The notes under the pieces were generated by a model. It saw only the letters and a program-made list of their open reading frames with translations. It did no database searches and was not told where the DNA came from. Made by a program: the position numbers and the translations under genes. This document shows, piece after piece, positions 28,749 to 38,505 of a stretch of 58,111 bases of DNA. Each line of letters begins with the position of its first letter. Position 1 is the first letter of the stretch. Origin of the DNA: an uncultured Gammaproteobacteria bacterium (GTDB lineage: Bacteria > Pseudomonadota > Gammaproteobacteria > Francisellales > CACEW01); assembly GCA_902563055.1 (NCBI GenBank), contig CACEWE010000006.1:1-58111 (forward strand), given 5' to 3'.

Positions 28749-30167
28749 TTAAGCCACAGGCTTTTGATAGGATAAAATAAGCTTTAATGAACCTTTTGGG
28801 GCTAGCGCTTCTAAGCTTATTTTAAAACCATACTTATCACAAATAGTTTTAACAATCGCAAGACCCAAACCGCTGCCATGAACTTTGTGACCCAAGGGCC
28901 GATAAAAGCGCTCAAATACTTTTTTATGATCACTTGGTTTAATTCCAGGACCCTCATCTGCAATAGAGAATAGAATGTGTTTATCATCTTCCTCTATCGC
29001 AATGGTAATTTTCTGCCCCCTAGGTCCATATTTAATCGCATTAGATACAAGATTATAATAAAGAATATACACTTGCTCTTGATCTGCAATCACTTCACAA
29101 GACTCTAGTGCACTTTGATAATCAATATGCATATTTTGTTTATGTGCAAGAGGTAAAAGATCCTCTATCACTTGTTGTATCACCGGCATTATATCAACAA
29201 AGGATGCGTTCTTAACTTCAATCACTTCAGCACGTGATAGATTTAACAACTGCGCGGTTAATTCACAACAACGATCCACCCCTTGTATCATTTTATCAAG
29301 ATAAGCGTGCTCTTTAGAATCTAGTTGTAATTGCACTACTTCTAACTGCGCTCTTAACGCACTCATGGGCGTGCGCAACTGATGCGCCGCATCTTGAATA
29401 AAACCCTGCTCAATCGCAACCAACTTACTGGCATTTTGTAACAAAGCATTGATTGCCGCCACTAAGGGTGCAATCTCGGTAAAAATAGTATAGCTAGGTA
29501 AATCAATCGCCCTTAATTTTTCAAGATCCACCGCCTCTATATCATACGCTAAACGCTCAAGTGGCCTAAAGCAAAAATGACTTATAATAAGAACCATCGC
29601 CACAAAAAGTATATAAAAAATAATAAAAAGCCATAAGTGCGGCAAATATCCTTGCCAAATTAATTGCTTAAACTCTGCACGCTTGACCGAAACAGCAATG
29701 TACCTTGTAGCACTGGAATTTAATAAAATAAAGCTTTTATAGGTACTATCATGAAAGCGACAAGCATAATATCCCGTTTGCAGGCAATCTTCCTCAAACG
29801 CAGGCATAGAGGCCGAGCGAAATAACCATTTTTTTTCAGCACGATCATAAATACCCACATGTTGAATATTAATATGGTTGGCATGCAAGCGCGTTTTAGC
29901 ATCCTGATGAAGTGCCTGCTTGACAACCCCAGCACTAATAGTGGCTAGGTTGTGCTGGTGCCATTTATTCCAATCCACCTCTGGCATATCTTGTAAAATC
30001 CAGGCCACATCATAGGCGGTATTTTTTAAGGATAGTTCTAAAATATGACGATTATGCATCTCCACTTCTTTATAACTGAAAAAAGCTAAAACAAGCATCG
30101 CTATGCTAAAAAAGGAAATAAGTGATAGAATAATAAGCTTTTTTAAAGACCACTGCTGTCTTTTCAT
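28749..30167 (-). CDS. Sensor histidine kinase, QseC/PmrB type
   Basis: Inner-membrane sensor kinase, 472 residues. Membrane helices at about 11-31 and 175-199 enclose a periplasmic sensor region of about 140 residues. A HAMP-like linker precedes the HisKA domain, with His262 in DAAHQLRTP as the phosphorylation site. The ATPase domain has the N box LVSNAIKYG, G1 ADEGPGI, F box FERFYR and G2 GSGLGLA. The ATG at 30167 overlaps the TGA of the regulator gene (ATGA), so it is chosen over a longer frame to 30194. The signal it senses cannot be read. Confidence 0.93.
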   Translation of the reverse strand: MKRQQWSLKKLIILSLISFFSIAMLVLAFFSYKEVEMHNRHILELSLKNTAYDVAWILQDMPEVDWNKWHQHNLATISAGVVKQALHQDAKTRLHANHINIQHVGIYDRAEKKWLFRSASMPAFEEDCLQTGYYACRFHDSTYKSFILLNSSATRYIAVSVKRAEFKQLIWQGYLPHLWLFIIFYILFVAMVLIISHFCFRPLERLAYDIEAVDLEKLRAIDLPSYTIFTEIAPLVAAINALLQNASKLVAIEQGFIQDAAHQLRTPMSALRAQLEVVQLQLDSKEHAYLDKMIQGVDRCCELTAQLLNLSRAEVIEVKNASFVDIMPVIQQVIEDLLPLAHKQNMHIDYQSALESCEVIADQEQVYILYYNLVSNAIKYGPRGQKITIAIEEDDKHILFSIADEGPGIKPSDHKKVFERFYRPLGHKVHGSGLGLAIVKTICDKYGFKISLEALAPKGSLKLILSYQKPVA

Positions 30168-30832
30168 GAAGCATCCTTTGCAGGCATGATGCAATATCCT
30201 AAGCCCCGCCTAGTATGAATTAAATCCTTACCAAGCTTCTTACGCAATTGATAGATATGAACCTGAATAGAATTGCTCATCACATCATCAAAGTCATAAA
30301 GCTGATCCGCTAAAAATTCTGATGATAATACCTGGCCACGCTTAGCCAATAAAACCTTTAAAAGCGCCAGTTCCCTTTGCTGCAAAGATATCGGCTGCTC
30401 TTGCTTATAAACTTGCATCTGCGAAAGATCAAAGGTAATATCACCATGACTTAAACGTGCAATGCCATCACTGTATTTACGACGATACAAAGCCTGAATT
30501 CTTGCTACTAATTCTTGTAGTGCAAAGGGTTTAGTAAGATAATCATCGGCACCTTGATCCAAACCTTTTAGTTTATCCTCCAATCCATCTCGGACCGATA
30601 AAATAAGTACCGGAGTGCTCACTTTTTTAGCACGCATGGCGCGTAAAATTTCAAAGCCATTTTTATGCGGTAAGTTAATGTCTAAAATGATACAATCATA
30701 ATTTTGTGACTCGGCAGCATGCATAGCAATAGCACCATCTTGAACCCAATCCACCTGATTTTGGTGCGCCTCAAGGTAAGAGACCACTGCCTCTCCAAGC
30801 ATAACGTCATCTTCGATTAAAAGTAATTTCAA
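30164..30832 (-). CDS. Response regulator, OmpR/PhoB family (QseB/PmrA-like)
   Basis: DNA-binding regulator of about 222 residues. The receiver domain starts KLLLIEDD and has the phosphorylated Asp51 in ILDINLP and the Lys of YLTKPF. The C-terminal winged helix ends in SNSIQVHIYQLRKKLG...IHTRRGLGY. The likely start is TTG at 30832 (or 30835), with AGGTG upstream; the frame extends to 30892 but that part is not homologous. It is co-translated with the kinase gene. In Legionella and Coxiella a PmrA-type regulator controls effector genes; a similar role here is only a possibility. Confidence 0.92.
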   Translation of the reverse strand: MKLLLIEDDVMLGEAVVSYLEAHQNQVDWVQDGAIAMHAAESQNYDCIILDINLPHKNGFEILRAMRAKKVSTPVLILSVRDGLEDKLKGLDQGADDYLTKPFALQELVARIQALYRRKYSDGIARLSHGDITFDLSQMQVYKQEQPISLQQRELALLKVLLAKRGQVLSSEFLADQLYDFDDVMSNSIQVHIYQLRKKLGKDLIHTRRGLGYCIMPAKDAS

Positions 30833-31015
30833 CAAAACACCTAAAAATACAAAACAATCTATTATATAATATAACAAAATACATGTAAACATATTTATAG
30901 GGCAGTCGTATAATTTTTAAAACTTAAATTACATATCCATCTTTATGCTCTGAATAATCATAAATACAGCATCACAGCGCGCTTAAAATTTGCCCATGCA
31001 TCTTGGCACAAAGAA

Positions 31016-31024
31016 TGCTATGAT
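31016..31024 (+). promoter_or_regulatory. Putative extended -10 promoter of ftsK
   Basis: TGCTATGAT (31016-31024) is an extended -10 element about 30 bases before the ftsK start. No good -35 is seen. Confidence 0.4.
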
Positions 31025-31054
31025 AGGAAGCATTAAAATTAAACACTATGAACT

Positions 31055-33379
31055 ATGGCACGAAGCAAAAAAACTAAAAATTCCGACAAAGCTAAAATCA
31101 TCAGCAAAAAAACACCAGATCCACATGTACAAAAAAGGCTACGCCACGGCTTTTTGGTTCTGTGCAGCGCCTTTTGTGCCTATTTGCTTACTGCCCTACT
31201 CTCTTTTAACCCACAAGATCCCGCCTGGAGTCAAACCAGTTCTTTGCCAGTTGAAAATATTACCGGACCAATTGGCGCCTACCTTGCCGATATCACCCTT
31301 TATTTTGGGGGCTATATGGCTTATGCCTTAGTTGCCATTATTCTCATAGGCTCTATCGAATGGCTCATCCATTCAGATCGTGATTATAATCCTGTCTTGA
31401 GTATTCTTAAAGTCATTGGCGTGGTATTGCTATGTATTGGTGGCAGTACCTTGTTTGCGCTGCTCATTGCCCCAGGATCTAAAAGTCTTCCCCAAGGTGC
31501 CGGTGGCATTGCCGGTAATATCTTAATGCTTAAAAGTATTAGTGCGTTTAATTACTATGGTAGCATTTTAATTCATAGCGCTGTTGCGCTTCTTGGCTTA
31601 AGCCTTTACGTAGGACTAGGCTGGATGAAACATCTTAAGCATATTCGCTTGCTCTTTAAAGGCATTTATAAACTCTTCAAAAGCATTACAAATGGTTTTA
31701 AAAAAATACAAGCTAAAAAACAACAAGCAAAGGAAGAAGAAGCCCCACAAGAAGATCTCTTTCAGGCCGCAATTCCAGAACAGCAAGCACCCCCTCCCCC
31801 CACTTCTACACCGGAGATTATTCAAAAACAAGCACCTGAAAAAATTACCAAAAAGGCGCTTAAAACTCCTAGTCCTAAAAATGCACCCTACCACGGTCAA
31901 GTTCCTGATATTAACCTTCTGGACAAAGCAAAAAATAAGCATAAGCGTATTTCCAAGGATGTCTTGGAAGCCACAGCAGCACTGGTTGAGGAAAAACTTA
32001 CAGATTTTGGTATTCAAGCCCAAGTTGCAGGTATTTTACCCGGACCCATTATTACCCGTTACGAATTACAACTCGCCGCTGGCACCAAGGTAAGCAAACT
32101 CTCCTCTTTAGCAAAAGATATTGCCCGCGCGCTCTCTGCAATGAGTGTGAGGGTGGTGGAAGTGATTCCTGGAAAATCAGTGGTTGGCCTTGAGCTGCCT
32201 AACAAAGACCGCGAAATTGTCCGCTTAAAAGAAGTCTTAGCTGCCGATAACTTTAGCCAAAGCATCTCCCCTTTAACACTTGGCATCGGTAAGGATATTT
32301 CAGGCGAACCAGTAAGCGTCAACCTTGGTAAAATGCCCCATCTTCTGGTTGCAGGTACCACCGGATCAGGAAAATCGGTCGGTATTAATGCGATGATACT
32401 CAGCATGCTCTTTAAAGCAACGCCACAACAACTGCGCTTAATTTTAATTGATCCTAAAATGCTTGAATTATCAGTTTATGAAGGCATTCCACATTTATTA
32501 ACACCCGTGGTGACCGATATGAAACAAGCAGCGGTTGCACTGCGCTGGTGTGTGAGAGAAATGGATCGTCGCTATAGTTTAATGGCCTCGGTTGGGGTGC
32601 GTAATGTTGAAGGACTTAACGATAAAATTGCCAGAGCTAAAGCTGGAGATGAAGTTATCTTGCGCGAATTTGCCAATCTTGATCCCAATCATAATTTTGA
32701 TGAAATTCATCAACTGCAACACTTACCCTTTATTGTGGTAGTGGTAGATGAGCTCGCGGATATGATGATGGTCGTGGGCAAACAAGTAGAAGAACTCATT
32801 GCAAGAATTGCGCAAAAGGCTAGAGCCTGTGGCATGCATCTTATTTTAGCAACCCAGCGCCCCTCAGTAGATGTTATTACCGGTTTAATTAAAGCCAATA
32901 TTCCTACTCGTATGGCCTTTCAAGTATCCTCACGGATTGATTCCCGTACTATTTTAGATGAACAAGGCGCAGAAAACTTACTTGGATACGGTGATATGCT
33001 TTATATGCCACCAGGAACCAGCATTGCTCAACGCGTTCATGGTGCTTTTGTCTCGGATGATGAAGTGCATAAAGTAGTTCAAGCATGGAAAAATCTTGCA
33101 GAGGTTGATTATATCGCTGCGGTAATTGATGAAACCAGCGACAAAGCCACACAAGGCACACAAGCTGAGCCACAAAGCGATGATCCTTTGTATCTTCAAG
33201 CTATCGATCTTGTGATTGAAAGCAAACGCGCCTCGATTTCCTCGATTCAACGACGCTTAAAAATTGGCTATAATCGTGCCGCACGCATGATAGAGCAAAT
33301 GGAAGAAGACGGCATCGTCTCTGGCATTGGCTCAAACGGCATGCGTGAAGTGCTATCAAAAAAAAGGGAACATAGCTAA
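31055..33379 (+). CDS. ftsK: DNA translocase FtsK
   Basis: Septal DNA pump, 774 residues, at the short end for the family. Four membrane helices are in the N-terminal 190 residues. A Pro/Gln/Lys-rich linker of about 90 residues follows, then the RecA-like motor with Walker [13 protein letters not shown] and Walker [14 protein letters not shown]. The C-terminal gamma winged helix (about 710-770, [20 protein letters not shown]) would read KOPS sites on the chromosome. It clears the terminus region and activates XerCD at division. The stop overlaps the lolA start by one base (TAATG). Confidence 0.96.
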   Translation: MARSKKTKNSDKAKIISKKTPDPHVQKRLRHGFLVLCSAFCAYLLTALLSFNPQDPAWSQTSSLPVENITGPIGAYLADITLYFGGYMAYALVAIILIGSIEWLIHSDRDYNPVLSILKVIGVVLLCIGGSTLFALLIAPGSKSLPQGAGGIAGNILMLKSISAFNYYGSILIHSAVALLGLSLYVGLGWMKHLKHIRLLFKGIYKLFKSITNGFKKIQAKKQQAKEEEAPQEDLFQAAIPEQQAPPPPTSTPEIIQKQAPEKITKKALKTPSPKNAPYHGQVPDINLLDKAKNKHKRISKDVLEATAALVEEKLTDFGIQAQVAGILPGPIITRYELQLAAGTKVSKLSSLAKDIARALSAMSVRVVEVIPGKSVVGLELPNKDREIVRLKEVLAADNFSQSISPLTLGIGKDISGEPVSVNLGKMPHLLVAGTTGSGKSVGINAMILSMLFKATPQQLRLILIDPKMLELSVYEGIPHLLTPVVTDMKQAAVALRWCVREMDRRYSLMASVGVRNVEGLNDKIARAKAGDEVILREFANLDPNHNFDEIHQLQHLPFIVVVVDELADMMMVVGKQVEELIARIAQKARACGMHLILATQRPSVDVITGLIKANIPTRMAFQVSSRIDSRTILDEQGAENLLGYGDMLYMPPGTSIAQRVHGAFVSDDEVHKVVQAWKNLAEVDYIAAVIDETSDKATQGTQAEPQSDDPLYLQAIDLVIESKRASISSIQRRLKIGYNRAARMIEQMEEDGIVSGIGSNGMREVLSKKREHS

Positions 33380-33984
33380 TGCAAAAATTTTTACTTACCC
33401 TCTTCTTAAGTTTTTTTGCGCTGCCATTATGGGCAGCTAACCATGCCGCAAAAGTATTAATGAGCCATATAGAGAGTATGCAAAGTCTTACCGCTTCTTT
33501 TCATCAACGCACCATTGCCGACGGCCAAATTACCGATCAAGAAGGTGTCATGGCGCTTAAAAAACCACATCGTTTTGACTGGCAGGTACAAAAACCAATG
33601 GAACAACGCATTATTGCCAATAGCACCCACGTGTATCTGTACGACCCGGACCTAATGCAAGTGATTGTTAAACCCCTTGATCAAGCCTTAAGCACCCCAA
33701 TGAGCATATTAGCCGGAAACAGTAAAGCCCTCGCCAAGCATTTTAATATTAGCGCAAGTAAGGATTTACAAGACTTCACCCTTACTCCCAAACAAAAAGA
33801 TCAAATGATTAAAAAAATGGTCTTACATTTTAGCCCACAGCATGTTTTAACTGAAATGACCGTTCAAAATAATCTCGATCAAACCATGCACATCACCCTT
33901 AGCGATGTAAAAATTAATCCCAAGCTTTCAGATCGCCGCTTTGATTTTACCCCGCCCAAAGGCGTGGATGTCTATCGGCAATAA
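33379..33984 (+). CDS. lolA: Outer-membrane lipoprotein carrier LolA
   Basis: Periplasmic carrier, 201 residues, that takes lipoproteins from LolCDE to the outer membrane. A clear signal peptide ends at about residue 19-20 (LPLWAANHA). The mature part has the LolA pattern (FHQRTI, FDWQVQKPMEQRIIANSTHVYLYDPDL, LHFSPQ). It overlaps ftsK by one base; ftsK-lolA is a common gammaproteobacterial pair. Confidence 0.95.
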   Translation: MQKFLLTLFLSFFALPLWAANHAAKVLMSHIESMQSLTASFHQRTIADGQITDQEGVMALKKPHRFDWQVQKPMEQRIIANSTHVYLYDPDLMQVIVKPLDQALSTPMSILAGNSKALAKHFNISASKDLQDFTLTPKQKDQMIKKMVLHFSPQHVLTEMTVQNNLDQTMHITLSDVKINPKLSDRRFDFTPPKGVDVYRQ

Positions 33985-34057
33985 AGCATATAAGTGCCTT
34001 TAAGATCAAGAAAAAAGCACTCAATAAACAACACCCTAAGCTCTTTTATTTTTTAGC

Positions 34058-34533
34058 ATGTTTTTAATGTTAGCGCTATTGTTTTGCTTATTTAACGATT
34101 ATTATCGGTACAGCAAGCATTATTTCTAAATTAATAGCATCTTTTTTTATTTATCGATTAAAACACTAAATAACCTAAGGTTTAGGCTTGTACATATTAT
34201 TTTTAAGTGGCATTTTACGGTTGCTCTTCTTGTATTATGGCCTTGGTAATGCCTACAGCATTATTTTATATGCATCGCTGTGATGTTTGCTATTGTGCTT
34301 ATTGGCAGTACCACCATGTCCATGGCCTTGAGTCCTTTTGCTCATAAGCGTGGTACTGCTGGTGGCTTATTTACGTCTTTTGAGTTATTTATATCTTTTG
34401 TTTCAGGTGTGCTTGCCAGCACATTTTCACACCCAGCACATTTTCACACTCAGGGAGCCATGCACTAGCTGGATCAACTATTATTTTAGACTTACTGGGT
34501 TTGGTCATTTATGGTGCTTTAATCAAATAACCA
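34058..34533 (+). pseudogene. Decaying MFS drug transporter (Bcr/CflA-like), C-terminal half
   Basis: Fragments in shifting frames match the second half of an MFS exporter: LTIIIGTASIISKLI (from 34092), LVMPTALFY, and STTMSMALSPFAHKRGTAGG (34300-34360), the last typical of the Bcr/CflA family. The C-terminal helix is broken by a 17-base tandem duplication (34417-34450). Taking out one copy restores a frame through GSTIILDLLGLVIYGALIK to a stop at 34531-34533. Several other frameshifts exist upstream, so the gene is dead. Confidence 0.72.
34417..34450 (+). repeat. 17-bp tandem duplication that breaks the MFS frame
   Basis: CAGCACATTTTCACACC (34417-34433) is followed at once by CAGCACATTTTCACACT (34434-34450). 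The 17-base insertion shifts the frame of the transporter relic by two. Confidence 0.9.
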
Positions 34534-35202
34534 TCATGATTCTTTATAGTTACAAGTTGGACAAGAGGCTTTAATCTCTTTTGAATTATTCCAATCCCTC
34601 CACTTCTGAATGCATTGCGCATGAAAAACATGTGCGCATACTAAGGCTTCTTTCTTTCCCTCATCAAGAGAGTCTAGACAAATAGGACATTCTTTAGAGC
34701 GATCAATACTATCACGACTTATGGAAACTTCGTCTCTACTCTTAACTAAACCCTCATTGCCACACTTAAAAGTATTTGTTCGTATATTATTACCATCAGG
34801 TAAGCAAGCGGCACCGTCACCATCAGTAGTGCTTCTATTTGATGACGAGGGAATAATCCTGTGAGAATCACTACTACTGTTATGGTTACTGGTAGAATTT
34901 TCTACTCTCCTATTTTCTGATACATGGTCACCGTACTGATCAGTATTTATTTGTGGATCATCATTAAGTAAGGGTTCCTCAGCCCCTTCATCTGTTTTTG
35001 ACTTAAATAAGTCTAAAATTGCTATGGTAATTATCAGTGCACAAGCACTATACTTTAAAGCCTTTTTCTGTAAATCATCATCTATAGATGCCAACTCTAG
35101 AAAGCAAAATATAAACATTCCACCACAGCCGTATTGACAATAACTTATAAATTTATTTGTATTATTCCTTCTTTGAGAACGGTCTGAATTATGAGCTAGC
35201 AT
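34534..35202 (-). CDS. RING-H2 finger membrane protein (putative E3 ubiquitin ligase effector)
   Basis: Protein of 222 residues with a complete C3H2C3 RING finger at its C-terminus: Cys172, Cys175, Cys189, His191, His194, Cys197, Cys214 and Cys217, in standard spacing (C-x2-C-x13-C-x-H-x2-H-x2-C-x16-C-x2-C). Two hydrophobic segments (about 18-38 and 49-66) are followed by a polar Ser/Asn-rich linker, the layout of eukaryotic membrane RING ligases. RING-H2 proteins bind E2 enzymes and promote ubiquitin transfer, which bacteria lack, so the target would be a host. AAGGAG precedes the ATG at good distance. Its stop lies next to the end of the MFS relic. Ligase activity and secretion are inference. 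Confidence 0.85.
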   Translation of the reverse strand: MLAHNSDRSQRRNNTNKFISYCQYGCGGMFIFCFLELASIDDDLQKKALKYSACALIITIAILDLFKSKTDEGAEEPLLNDDPQINTDQYGDHVSENRRVENSTSNHNSSSDSHRIIPSSSNRSTTDGDGAACLPDGNNIRTNTFKCGNEGLVKSRDEVSISRDSIDRSKECPICLDSLDEGKKEALVCAHVFHAQCIQKWRDWNNSKEIKASCPTCNYKES

Positions 35203-35422
35203 CTAAAATCTCCTTTACAATATTTCACTTAATAATTACAAAAAAATAAACTATAACACAAATAAGATAAAAAAAACACATATTATATGCCAATTTCAAG
35301 TACTAAAGAAAACGTTTGGATGATGTGCTAGTACCCTTAAAAAAAATATGCGATAAAAAAAGACACTCTTGCTCTGGTCTTTGAATCCTTGTAGGATAAA
35401 GCTTTTTAGGCCCAAGTAAAAA

Positions 35423-36193
35423 ATGACAAGCTATCAAGCTAAATGGCCAAATAAAGATGGCCTTATTGAGTGGACGCCTACGGAAAACCAAACCTGGCAA
35501 AAACTCATTACAAGACAATTAAAAACCATAGAAAACCGTGCGTGCGATGCCTTTATTAAAGGCCTTGAGCGCCTTAAGCTTCCGCATGATCGCGTGCCAC
35601 AACTTACAGACATAAATGAAAAACTTAAAGTCACAAAATGGCAAATGATTGCAGTAGAGGGCACAGTACAAGTTAATGAGTTTTATACTATGCTCAAAAA
35701 CCGTCAGTTTCCAGTCGCCAACTTTATTCGTATTCCAAAAGAATTAGATTATCTGCAACAACCAGATATTTTTCATGAATATTTTGGTCATGGGCCCCTA
35801 CTTTTTGATCCTGGTTATGGCGATTTCATCCAGTGGTATGGCCAAATGGCGCTTAAATTTTCAGCTCTGCAACAGCGCATACTCTCACGTCTTTTTTGGT
35901 TTACAATTGAATTTGGCTTATTACAAACAGCCAAGGGCCTTAGAATTTTTGGGGGCGGCATATTATCTTCACATCAAGAAACCCTTTTTGCCTTAGAATC
36001 TATGACACCAAAGCGCTATAGCTTTGATGTCCAACACATATTACAAACTGACTATGATTATCAATGCATTCAAAATGAATATTTTATCATCGACAAAATT
36101 GAAAATTTATATGCGCTGCAAGAATATAATCATTTAGAAAAATTGCTAGAACATATAAGTACTGGCAATCAAGCACCCTTTATCAACTGTTAG
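35423..36193 (+). CDS. phhA: Phenylalanine 4-monooxygenase
   Basis: Bacterial-type phenylalanine hydroxylase, 256 residues, without the regulatory domain of animal enzymes. The iron ligands are His118 and His123 (FHEYFGHGP) and Glu163 (FTIEFGLL). It converts phenylalanine to tyrosine with tetrahydropterin and oxygen. phhB, which regenerates the pterin, follows 9 bases later. In Legionella this route also feeds pigment formation. The ribosome site is weak. Confidence 0.95.
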   Translation: MTSYQAKWPNKDGLIEWTPTENQTWQKLITRQLKTIENRACDAFIKGLERLKLPHDRVPQLTDINEKLKVTKWQMIAVEGTVQVNEFYTMLKNRQFPVANFIRIPKELDYLQQPDIFHEYFGHGPLLFDPGYGDFIQWYGQMALKFSALQQRILSRLFWFTIEFGLLQTAKGLRIFGGGILSSHQETLFALESMTPKRYSFDVQHILQTDYDYQCIQNEYFIIDKIENLYALQEYNHLEKLLEHISTGNQAPFINC

Positions 36194-36202
36194 GAGAGAA
36201 CT

Positions 36203-36523
36203 ATGTCAAAAAAATGTCAAAGCTGCCACCCTGGAATGCCAACCTTTAATAAACAACAATGCCAAAAAATGTGTCAAGAACTCGACGGCTGGAGCTACAA
36301 TATAGAAAAAAACTGTATTAGCAAAACCTTCCAGTTTAAGGGCTTTTATCAAACTATGAGCCTGGTTAATGCCATTGCATGGATAGCCCAGCAACAAGGC
36401 CACCACCCAGATATGCATGTTAGCTACAATCAAGTTATTGTTGAGTTTACCACCCATGAAGCCGGTGGCGTGAGCGAAAACGATTTTATTAGCGCAAAAG
36501 AAGTTGAAGCTTTATTCAAGTAA
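36203..36523 (+). CDS. phhB: Pterin-4a-carbinolamine dehydratase
   Basis: PCD/DCoH-family enzyme, 106 residues, that dehydrates the pterin carbinolamine formed by PhhA. The catalytic motif appears as QQGHHPDMHVSYNQVIVEFTTH. AGGAGAG precedes the ATG. It is co-transcribed with phhA. The short Cys-containing N-terminus (KKCQSCHPG) is an extension often seen in proteobacterial members. Confidence 0.93.
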   Translation: MSKKCQSCHPGMPTFNKQQCQKMCQELDGWSYNIEKNCISKTFQFKGFYQTMSLVNAIAWIAQQQGHHPDMHVSYNQVIVEFTTHEAGGVSENDFISAKEVEALFK

Positions 36524-36581
36524 AAACCATACCCATATCCATACTACTTAGCGAGTTAGAAAACAGCATAGCTTTATTCTA

Positions 36582-36878
36582 TTAGGCACAGGGATGAAGG
36601 GACTGTCCCTTACTTGGTACATCACGATCTCTATTTATATAAGCATGTATGGTAGTGCCTCCAAGACAACATGCGCCAAAGCCCAGCACTATGGCCAGAT
36701 ATCCCCAGTTTGCATTCTCCTGACTATCTTGGGTAGACCACTTATAGCCAAAAAAGGCCGTTGCTAGGGTCAGTATAAGTGTAATACCAGCCATGGAACT
36801 GCGTGCTTCTTCAGGAGACTCATGTTCAGATTGCACCTGTGTGTACATACTTTCTTCATTAGCTAACACATATGGCAT
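36582..36878 (-). CDS. Small two-helix membrane protein of unknown function
   Basis: Frame of 98 residues with two clear membrane helices (about 30-48 and 59-79) and polar ends. I do not recognise a family. The ribosome site is weak (AAAGAAAA). It is convergent with phhB, which ends 58 bases away. Its place among accessory genes fits a lineage-specific protein. Confidence 0.5.
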   Translation of the reverse strand: MPYVLANEESMYTQVQSEHESPEEARSSMAGITLILTLATAFFGYKWSTQDSQENANWGYLAIVLGFGACCLGGTTIHAYINRDRDVPSKGQSLHPCA

Positions 36879-37220
36879 ATATTTTCTTTATTTGGTAAAC
36901 AGAGTCAAACTATACCATAAGCTATACATGTAGCAAAGTATCATATCATGATTTACTCAAGCTTTAACATACAAATACGCCCCTTATATCAACATAATCA
37001 TGACGCTTTACTAAATACTATTAATATTTACAGAATCTCATGCGGCAATTCCACCTATCCCTCCTATTGTTTTATTACTTTGTTGTTTTATTTCCGCTAA
37101 AAAACAATAGCCAATTCTGTTGCAAGTATCTTTTACTCCCACCTCATCATCAGCAGTCATAACATAGCAAAAAAGCTGTGTTTTTATCGGCTTAATCGTT
37201 ATAGAATATGCTTGTATCTA
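36879..37220. other. AT-rich gap, no convincing gene
   Basis: 342 bases. The only frame of note is on the minus strand (37160-37038, about 40 codons, with DTCNRIGYCFLAEIK). It continues in frame from just after the stop of the upstream gene (37221), so it could be a fragment of a longer protein. No promoter or ribosome site is evident. Confidence 0.4.
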
Positions 37221-37520
37221 TCAAGCTGAAGGTTCAGAAACTTCACTTTCCTCATCAATACCACTAAGATTTCTTTTATCATATCCCCGTTTTAAAGGTT
37301 TTTTAAGTTCTTGCATTTCATTAATAGGCTCAAAAAAGGAATTGATTATATATCCTATAAAATAAAAAACGAGTGACAATACAAACCCAGAAAATAAAGC
37401 GCTAGAAACGCTAACCTTAGGATCATCTTTATAGAGCTTATATAAAACATCACTCGCCATGCCCCAGACGAATAAAAAACCTAAAGCTTGTGCCTTTAAT
37501 CCACATTCAAGAGATCGCAT
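37221..37520 (-). CDS. Small membrane protein of unknown function
   Basis: About 99 residues with two hydrophobic segments (about 8-30 and 40-62) and an acidic tail. I do not recognise a family. The ATG at 37520 follows the epmA stop with AAGGG about 10 bases upstream; a longer frame to 37547 would overlap epmA by 23 bases. It is probably read as the last gene of the lysS-efp-epmA run. Confidence 0.5.
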   Translation of the reverse strand: MRSLECGLKAQALGFLFVWGMASDVLYKLYKDDPKVSVSSALFSGFVLSLVFYFIGYIINSFFEPINEMQELKKPLKRGYDKRNLSGIDEESEVSEPSA

Positions 37521-37524
37521 CAGC

Positions 37525-38505
37525 TTAACCCTTCTTATGTACGTCATGAATAAAAGTCACTTCTTCGATATTCTGTTTATCCATTTGCAACATTAATAAA
37601 CGATCCAGCCCTAAAGCAACACCAGCGCACTCTGGCATTTGATCCAGCGCTGCTAAAAGATAAGGATCAATAGACATACAAGGTTGATCATAGGCCTGGC
37701 GGGTTTTTTCATCCTCAAAAAAACGCTTTAAAAATTCATCACCATCACTAAGTTCATCATAGCCATTGGCCAGCTCTATACCTTTATAAAACAATTCAAA
37801 GCGTTTTGCCAAGTTCTGCCCCTCATGCTTTGAGGTTTTAGCCAGTGCCGCTTGAGCCGTGGGATAATCATATACTAAAACCGGCCTTTCTTTGCCAAGC
37901 TTGGGCTCTATAAGATGTGAAAATAATAACATTTGCCCATCCGCTTGATTTAAAACAGCATAATTAGAAGAAAGCTTGGGAATATGGCTTTGAATCATCT
38001 GCTTAAGCGTATCTAAATCTAAATCATGGACATTGTTGCCAAAGTAATCCTGCCATATGGCTTGATAAGTACTGTGCAGCGGTCTTGCAAAACCCAAATA
38101 TTCTAGTAAATCCGCTACTTCATTCATTAAATCTCGATCATCAAAACCCAAACGATACCACTCCAACATCGTAAACTCTCGATGATGCAAAGGCGATGAA
38201 GGATCATCACGAAAAGCCTTGCAAATCTGAAAAATATCGCCACTACCACCAGCTAGTAAACGCTTCATAGCATACTCAGGAGAAGTTTGCAGATAGCCTA
38301 AAAATTGTGATTTTTGCGTACTGACACACAAAGGCGCAATAAAAGGATCGCTTACCCCATAAGGCATTAATAAAGGCGTCTGAACTTCTAATACCGAACG
38401 GCTACTAAAAAATTTCCGGATATCAGCAAGTGTTTTTGCGCGTTTTCTAAGGGCATCAGGAGTAATACTTGGTAAAAATTCTTTAGCTTTTAACGCGTGA
38501 GACAT
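37525..38505 (-). CDS. epmA: EF-P--(R)-beta-lysine ligase
   Basis: Paralogue of the lysyl-tRNA synthetase catalytic domain lacking the anticodon-binding domain, 326 residues. Class II motif 2 is [20 protein letters not shown] and motif 3 is [12 protein letters not shown]. EpmA attaches beta-lysine to EF-P, whose gene lies directly upstream and overlaps it. Start: ATG at 38505 ([11 protein letters not shown]); the frame also has GTG codons at 38514 and 38511. EpmB, which makes beta-lysine, is not in the window. Confidence 0.93.
   Translation of the reverse strand: MSHALKAKEFLPSITPDALRKRAKTLADIRKFFSSRSVLEVQTPLLMPYGVSDPFIAPLCVSTQKSQFLGYLQTSPEYAMKRLLAGGSGDIFQICKAFRDDPSSPLHHREFTMLEWYRLGFDDRDLMNEVADLLEYLGFARPLHSTYQAIWQDYFGNNVHDLDLDTLKQMIQSHIPKLSSNYAVLNQADGQMLLFSHLIEPKLGKERPVLVYDYPTAQAALAKTSKHEGQNLAKRFELFYKGIELANGYDELSDGDEFLKRFFEDEKTRQAYDQPCMSIDPYLLAALDQMPECAGVALGLDRLLMLQMDKQNIEEVTFIHDVHKKG

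Noticed and set aside
30990-31046. TTGGCAC...TGCT near 31003-31019 as a sigma54 promoter of ftsK
   Set aside because: The -12 part does not match (ATGCT for TTGCT) and an extended -10 explains the site better.
31616-32093. Long frames on both strands within ftsK (31616-32023 minus, 31692-32093 plus)
   Set aside because: They lie over the Lys/Pro-rich linker of FtsK, whose composition keeps other frames open; no homology visible.
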